From the NCBI RefSeq assembly GCF_000708885.1, contig NZ_JEOE01000018.1, positions 1 to 64,000 of the forward strand: a stretch of DNA of 64,000 bases. Reading direction: 5' to 3'. This DNA is from Cellulomonas sp. HZM. GTDB taxonomy: Bacteria > Actinomycetota > Actinomycetes > Actinomycetales > Cellulomonadaceae. Positions 59,596 through 64,000 of the stretch are shown here, piece by piece. The first letter of the stretch is position 1. The number at the start of each line of letters is the position of its first letter. The notes under the pieces are model-generated. The model did not search any database and had not been told where the DNA came from. It saw nothing but the letters and a program-made list of their open reading frames with translations. A program made the position numbers and the translations under genes.

Positions 59596-60017
59596 CCAGG
59601 TCCGCCAGGACCAAGCCCGCGGTGCTGTTCGTCTGCGTGCACAACGCGGGCCGCTCCCAGATGGCCGCCGGTTTCCTCAGCGCGCTGTCACGCGGTGCGG
59701 TCGAGGTCCGCTCCGCCGGGTCGATGCCCGCCGAACGGATCAACCCCGTCGCCGTGCAGGCGATGCACGAGGTCGGCATCGACATCACGGCTGAGCGACC
59801 CACGGTGCTCACCGCCGACGCGGTGAAGACGTCCGACGTCGTCGTGACGATGGGCTGCGGCGACGCGTGCCCGTACTTCCCCGGAAGGCGGTACGAGGAC
59901 TGGGTCCTGGACGACCCCGCGGGGCAGGGCATCGAGGCGGTCAGGCCCATCCGCGACGAGATCCGTGACCGGGTCGAGACCCTGCTCAGCGAGCTGGGGC
60001 TGCCCGTCGCAGGCTGA
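59592..60017 (+). CDS. arsC: arsenate reductase (LMW-phosphatase type)
   Basis: This 141-aa enzyme reduces arsenate to arsenite. It has the low-molecular-weight phosphatase loop VCVHNAGRSQ (nucleophile Cys15, Arg21), further Cys in MGCGDACPYFPG for the disulfide relay, and the DDPAGQ aspartate loop. Coupled to arsM by an ATGA overlap. The arsenite produced would be handled by ArsM, as no efflux pump lies in the window. Confidence 0.94.
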   Translation: MTRSARTKPAVLFVCVHNAGRSQMAAGFLSALSRGAVEVRSAGSMPAERINPVAVQAMHEVGIDITAERPTVLTADAVKTSDVVVTMGCGDACPYFPGRRYEDWVLDDPAGQGIEAVRPIRDEIRDRVETLLSELGLPVAG

Positions 60018-60033
60018 GGACTCTGCGGCCGCC

Positions 60034-61275
60034 CTACTCGCAGCCGACCCCGTCGCCGTCACGGTCCAGCCGGCGGCTGTAACCCGGGTCGCCCTCGTGC
60101 ACGGGTGCGGCACCGGCCGCGCGCGCCGCATCGCAGTTCGCGTAGTACACCGACCCACCGCCCGCGCTCCCGGAGGCACCCGACGACGTCGCCGAGCCGG
60201 AACCGCCGGGGTTCTCCGCGCCCGCGCGCTTCGCCTCGGCCGCCGCGCCGGACTGCTTCGCGCGACCCGGTCCGGGCACCGGGTCGGACGTCGGAAGCGA
60301 CTGCCGCGGGCACGTGGCGAGCACCCGTCGCATCGCGTCGCGCTCTGCCGCGGTCACCGACAGCCCGTACGACGACTTCACCGCGACCTGCCGCGCGACG
60401 TACTCGCAGCGGAACGCCTTGCGCGGCGGCAGCCAGGTCGCGGTGTCGCCCGCCCCCTTGGACGCGTTGGTCGGGCCGTCGACGGCCCGCAGGTTGAGCG
60501 GGTCGTTCGCGAAGCGCTCACGCCGCGCCGCGTCCCAGCGCTGCGCGCCCTTCTGCCATGCGTCGGCGAGCGCGACGACGTGGTCGATCTGCACCTCCGT
60601 GGACGACCCCTGCCCGCGCAGGAAGTCGATCCGGTCACCTGAGTACGGGTCGACGAGCAGTCCGGAGGCGACGACGCAGCCGCGCGTCCCCGGCTTGTAC
60701 GCGACCGCGACGAGATCGCGACCGAGCACGTCGTTCCGGGTGTCGCACCCGTTGCGGTCGACGTCGGCCCACGCCTGGCCGAACTCTGAGCGCTCGTAGC
60801 CCGTGAGCGGCGCGCGGCCCTTGACGGTCAGCGTGGCGACGGCCGCGAGCGCCGTGCCGGGTCGCGGCGCGGTCGCTGTTGCGGACGTGGTCGAGGGCGT
60901 CGTCGGGGACACGGTCCGCGAGGCGGCCGGCTTCTTCGTCGCGCTCGTCGACGGGCCAGGGCTCGACCCCGGGGTCGCGGACGACGAGCGGGTGGCGGTC
61001 GCCGCGGGATCGTGCGGCGAGGACGAAGGAGCGGCGCTCGGCGAGCCCGATGCCGCGCCCGTCGCGGCGTCGGTGGGGGCCGTGGCGACAGGGGTTGCGG
61101 CGTCGCTGACCGGCGCGGTGCAGCCGGCGAGCGGCCCGGCGACGAGCCCGGCGACCAGGGCGCCCGCGAGCACGACGAGGCGCACGGGTGTCCCGGTCGC
61201 CGCGGTTCGCACACCCCTTGATCGGCACCCCGTGGCCCTCTCCCGAGCACCCTGACGTGTGACGTCCGTCGGCAC
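60034..61275 (-). CDS. lipoprotein HNH nuclease with C-terminal excalibur domain
   Basis: This 413-aa protein has a lipoprotein-type signal (VRLVVLAGALVAGLVAGPLAGC) and a long Ser/Thr/Pro/Ala-rich linker. The DUF1524/HNH domain has YERSEFGQAWADVDRNGCDTRNDVLGRDL, catalytic TEVQIDHVVALADAW and NDPLNLRAVDGPTNASKGAGDTATWLPP. A second linker leads to an excalibur calcium-binding motif (YYANCDAARAAGAAPVHEGDPGY with RDGDGVGCE). It is probably an extracellular calcium-dependent nuclease. The start is uncertain: GTG 61275, or GTG 61212 just before the signal peptide. Paralogue of 56088-56792. Confidence 0.88.
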   Translation of the reverse strand: MPTDVTRQGARERATGCRSRGVRTAATGTPVRLVVLAGALVAGLVAGPLAGCTAPVSDAATPVATAPTDAATGAASGSPSAAPSSSPHDPAATATRSSSATPGSSPGPSTSATKKPAASRTVSPTTPSTTSATATAPRPGTALAAVATLTVKGRAPLTGYERSEFGQAWADVDRNGCDTRNDVLGRDLVAVAYKPGTRGCVVASGLLVDPYSGDRIDFLRGQGSSTEVQIDHVVALADAWQKGAQRWDAARRERFANDPLNLRAVDGPTNASKGAGDTATWLPPRKAFRCEYVARQVAVKSSYGLSVTAAERDAMRRVLATCPRQSLPTSDPVPGPGRAKQSGAAAEAKRAGAENPGGSGSATSSGASGSAGGGSVYYANCDAARAAGAAPVHEGDPGYSRRLDRDGDGVGCE

Positions 61276-61359
61276 GTCAGGCAGGTTCGCGCAGAACTCC
61301 CTGGCGGATGCGGGCAGACGGACCTAGCCTTCGATGAACGGCTCGACGAGGGACACCCG

Positions 61360-61776
61360 ATGACGTGGGTTCTGCTGTTCGCGTTCAGCGTCTTCCCGAC
61401 GCTGGTGTTCGCGCTCGCGTTCGGGCTGGTGCCGACGGCCGACGAGCCTCCGTGGTGGCGGCTCGTGGCGGCTCGTCACCTCGAGCGGCTCGCGGCCCGG
61501 CTGCGCCGCCCTCGGCGCCCCGTCGCCGACCCGTTCGCGGCGCTCTGGGTGCAGTCGCGGCTCGGCGCGGTGGCGGACCACGTGCGCGAGCTGGAGCTGG
61601 ACCCGCAGCTGTACGCGCGCGCCGAGCGGATCATCGCCTCGCAGCTCGCGTACGACCAGCTGCTCGCGCAGGCGTGCGAGCTCGCGGGGGTCGACGTCGA
61701 GCCCGCGGCGCTCGGCGACCCGCAGGAACGCTTCCGCGAGGAGGTCGAGCTCGCCTCGCGCGGCTGGTCGTGGTGA
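61360..61776 (+). CDS. small membrane-anchored hypothetical protein
   Basis: This 138-aa protein has one N-terminal membrane helix (WVLLFAFSVFPTLVFALAFGLV) and a helical, charged remainder (HLERLAARLRR, DHVRELELDPQLYARAERIIASQLAYDQLLAQA). No family was recognised. GAGGG lies just upstream of ATG 61360. It ends 4 nt from the convergent sbcC stop. Confidence 0.7.
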   Translation: MTWVLLFAFSVFPTLVFALAFGLVPTADEPPWWRLVAARHLERLAARLRRPRRPVADPFAALWVQSRLGAVADHVRELELDPQLYARAERIIASQLAYDQLLAQACELAGVDVEPAALGDPQERFREEVELASRGWSW

Positions 61777-61780
61777 CGGG

Positions 61781-64000
61781 TCATCCTGCGAGCACGCGGA
61801 GCGTCGACGGCCCGTCGGGGCCCGGGCGCACCTCGATGCGGTCGGCGATCGCCTGCTTGAGCGCGTCGACGTGGGACACCACGCCTACCACGCGCCCACC
61901 GGCTCGCAGCCGTCCCAGCTCCGCGAGGACCTGGTCCAGCGTGTGGGGGTCGAGCGTCCCGAACCCCTCGTCGACGAACATCGTGCCGAGGTCGATGCCG
62001 CCCGCCTCGGCGGTCACGACGTCGGCCATGCCGAGCGCGAGGCACAGCGACACGTAGAACGACTCGCCCCCGGACAGGGTGCGCGGGTCGCGCTCCTGCT
62101 GGGTGCGATGGTCGACGACCCGCATCGCCAGGCCCGTGCGCCGCGAGGCGACGTCCTCCTTGCGGTCGCTGCGCGCGAGCTCGTAGCGACCGTCCGACAT
62201 CACGAGCAGGCGCTCGTTGGCGGCGGCGACGACGTCCTCGAACCGTCGTGCGAGCACGTACGTCGCGAGCGAGAGGCCCTTGCCGTTGTCGCCCCCCGTG
62301 CCGGCTGCGAGGCCGGCCATGCGCGTGACAGGTCCGGCGGCCGCGCTCGCCCGGTCCAGCTCTACGACCGCGGTGCGCACGGCGTCCGCGGCCCGCGCTG
62401 AGGACGCCGCGCGCTCGTGCGCGACCCGGTCCCGCGCGCGCGCCGCGGTCGCCTCGCGCGCGGCGTCCCGTTCGCGCTCGAGGGCCCCGGGGACGTCGGG
62501 CTCTGCGTCGGGTGCGAGACCGGCGACCTCCTCGTCGGCAAGCCCGGCACGCACGCGCTCGACCGCGGCGACGTGCGCCGCGACGGCCTCCGCGAGCGCC
62601 GCCAACGCCGTCTGGGCGAGCCACGCCTCGCGCGCCTCGGCGGCCGCGGCATCGAGTGCGCTGCGCTCCCCGCCGATCGCCTCGGCGTCGCCGTCAGAAC
62701 CCGACCCGGAACCGGATCTGGAACCAGGTCCCGGCATCGATCCGGGCAGGAGGAAACCGTGCTCCGACAGCGCCGCGGCCAGCTCGGTCCTCCGGACGGT
62801 GAGCTGCCGCTCGCAGTCCTCCCGCTCCTCGAGCGCGGTCACCAACGTGCCGGCCGCGGCAGCGACGCCGTCCAGCTCGGACTGCCGGGCGACGACCGTC
62901 GGGTGACCGCCGCGCGCGTCGAGCACCTCCGCCTCGTGGGCGTCCAGCGTCTGCTGCTCCACGTCGACACGCCCGACGAGCTCCGCGAGCTGCGCGGCGG
63001 CCGCGGCCCGTTCCTGCGCACGTACGGCGGTCAGCGCGTCGAACGCCTCCAGCTCCGCGTCGAGACGTCCGACCTCGGCGCCCGCCGCGACCGCAGCGTC
63101 GAGAGTTTTCTTCGCACCCACGAGCTCGGCCCGCGCCGACTCCGGCGTCGCGCCGCCGACGTCTGCGCGCAGGCCCTCGACCCGCTCCTCGAGCGCCGCC
63201 TGCGCGGCCCGCGCCTGCCCGAGCACCCGCTCGGCCTCGGCACGTGCCGCCTCCGCGGTGAGCACGTCGTCCGCCGACACGTGGTCGGCGCCGATCGCGG
63301 CCTTCGCCGGGTGCTCGGACGCACCGCACACCGGGCACGGGTCGCCGTCCGCGAGGTCGGACGCCAGCTCCCCGGCGAGCCCCGCGACGCGGGCGGTCCG
63401 CAGCGCCGCCTCGTGCGCGATCGCGGCGGCGGCGGAACCCGCGAGCGCGCCGGTCCGCGCCGCCACGGCGTCGAGCTCGTCGCGAGCGCTCGCGAGCGAG
63501 ACCACACGCCGTGCGACCTCGGCGAGCGCATCGACGCGAGCGCGCAGCCCGGGCTCCGCAGCCGCCACTGTCGCGGCGCCCAGGCGCTGTGCCGCCAGGT
63601 CGGCGCGCCGGGCGGGCCGCGCCTCGAGCCACGCCGCGTCCGCAGCGTCCTCGTCCCGCAGCTCAGCGATCCGGTCGCGGACCTCGCGCAGCGCGTGCCG
63701 CTCGGCGACCAGACCGGCCTCGATCCCGACCACTCGCGCAAGTCCCGATGCCGCGACGAGCGCCCGCTCGCGTGCGTCGCGCACCCTCCCGAGCACGTCG
63801 CCCGCGCCGAGCAGCGCCGACACCTCGTCGGGCGCTGCGTCCACCGCCGCCGAGACCGCCTTCTCGGCCGACCCGACGTCCACCAGGGCCTTCTCGTACC
63901 CGTCGACGGCCCCGCGCACGGCTGCCGCGGCACGCGCCCGCGCGAGCCGCTCGACGTCCAGCGCGTGCTCCGCGCTGCGTTCGTCGAGCCCGGCGCGCTC
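61781..64000 (-). CDS. sbcC: SbcC-family exonuclease subunit (3' part, runs off window)
   Basis: At least 739 codons of the large SMC-like SbcC ATPase are present; the N-terminal Walker A lies beyond 64000, and the reading frame is open to the edge. Seen here are long Ala/Glu/Arg-rich coiled coils on both sides of a zinc hook DPCPVCG (about 63326-63340), then the C-terminal ATPase with signature LSGGESFYVSLCLALG (about 62040-62087) and Walker B/D-loop MFVDEGFGTLDPHTLDQV (about 61934-61985). With SbcD it trims DNA hairpins and double-strand ends. A Gly/Ser/Pro low-complexity run (about 62690-62745) interrupts the coil. Confidence 0.95.
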   Translation of the reverse strand, partial: ERAGLDERSAEHALDVERLARARAAAAVRGAVDGYEKALVDVGSAEKAVSAAVDAAPDEVSALLGAGDVLGRVRDARERALVAASGLARVVGIEAGLVAERHALREVRDRIAELRDEDAADAAWLEARPARRADLAAQRLGAATVAAAEPGLRARVDALAEVARRVVSLASARDELDAVAARTGALAGSAAAAIAHEAALRTARVAGLAGELASDLADGDPCPVCGASEHPAKAAIGADHVSADDVLTAEAARAEAERVLGQARAAQAALEERVEGLRADVGGATPESARAELVGAKKTLDAAVAAGAEVGRLDAELEAFDALTAVRAQERAAAAAQLAELVGRVDVEQQTLDAHEAEVLDARGGHPTVVARQSELDGVAAAAGTLVTALEEREDCERQLTVRRTELAAALSEHGFLLPGSMPGPGSRSGSGSGSDGDAEAIGGERSALDAAAAEAREAWLAQTALAALAEAVAAHVAAVERVRAGLADEEVAGLAPDAEPDVPGALERERDAAREATAARARDRVAHERAASSARAADAVRTAVVELDRASAAAGPVTRMAGLAAGTGGDNGKGLSLATYVLARRFEDVVAAANERLLVMSDGRYELARSDRKEDVASRRTGLAMRVVDHRTQQERDPRTLSGGESFYVSLCLALGMADVVTAEAGGIDLGTMFVDEGFGTLDPHTLDQVLAELGRLRAGGRVVGVVSHVDALKQAIADRIEVRPGPDGPSTLRVLAG

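Overview
The window is very GC-rich, with strong third-position GC bias, frequent GTG starts (and a few TTG), GGAGG-type ribosome sites and many stop/start overlaps (TGATG, GTGA, ATGA). With a GTP-dependent PEP carboxykinase, a deazaflavin-dependent (Ddn-like) oxidoreductase, a DtxR/IdeR-type iron box, DasR-like operators in front of a secreted chitinase, and a large secreted polysaccharide-active protein, this points to a chromosomal segment of a high-GC actinobacterium. A cellulolytic or chitinolytic member of the Cellulomonas group is the best guess; that is inference from gene content. No rRNA, tRNA, CRISPR array, insertion sequence or prophage was recognised.

Layout. 0.1-8.3 kb: phosphotransferase-like protein, succinate-semialdehyde dehydrogenase, a secreted repeat protein, PEP carboxykinase, a DoxX-like membrane protein, and a GH18 chitinase preceded by two dre-like sites. 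8.3-9.4 kb: a META/HslJ-type lipoprotein flanked by two copies of a 56-bp repeat. 9.4-14.1 kb: a lower-GC accessory block of three minus-strand genes, an OLD-family ATPase/TOPRIM nuclease and two unrecognised proteins, here proposed as a defence cassette. 14.2-17.3 kb: iron functions (siderophore-interacting reductase under an iron box; VIT1/CCC1 transporter), an anti-sigma-type ATP-binding protein and a small phage-like orphan. 17.4-27.9 kb: a two-gene operon of giant proteins (2253 and 1237 aa), the most unusual feature of the window. The first carries an OmpA-like module and a long beta-rich DUF6603-like array with no signal peptide; the second is a string of Ig/FN3-like modules with a polyproline linker.

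27.9-34.9 kb: a membrane-GNAT fusion, a DUF1361/Gfo-Idh-MocA pair divergent from a GH4 glycosidase, a DM13 lipoprotein-DoxX operon, and a divergent response regulator/histidine kinase pair whose operon runs straight into a NERD-domain protein. 34.9-41.5 kb: a second accessory block (NERD nuclease, EVE-like/HNH endonuclease, coiled-coil protein, VapBC-type toxin-antitoxin, orphan WapI-like immunity protein, SNF2 helicase). 41.7-44.9 kb: FKBP lipoprotein and an EF-G-like GTPase.

44.9-50.3 kb: one very large secreted protein (toroid-like N-terminal domain, three discoidin-like modules, Ig repeats) with a perfect LacI-type operator upstream. 50.5-58.2 kb: Sua5/YciO-like protein, family-5 uracil-DNA glycosylase, XRE-cupin regulator divergent from a thioredoxin-reductase-like enzyme, and small enzymes including an EF-G-binding zinc-finger protein, a secreted HNH nuclease, an M50-like protease and a DUF2993 lipid-binding protein. 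58.4-60.0 kb: an arsenic cluster (arsR divergent from arsM-arsC) with two matching ArsR operators. 60.0-64.0 kb: an HNH/excalibur lipoprotein, a small membrane protein and the 3' part of sbcC, which runs off the window end.
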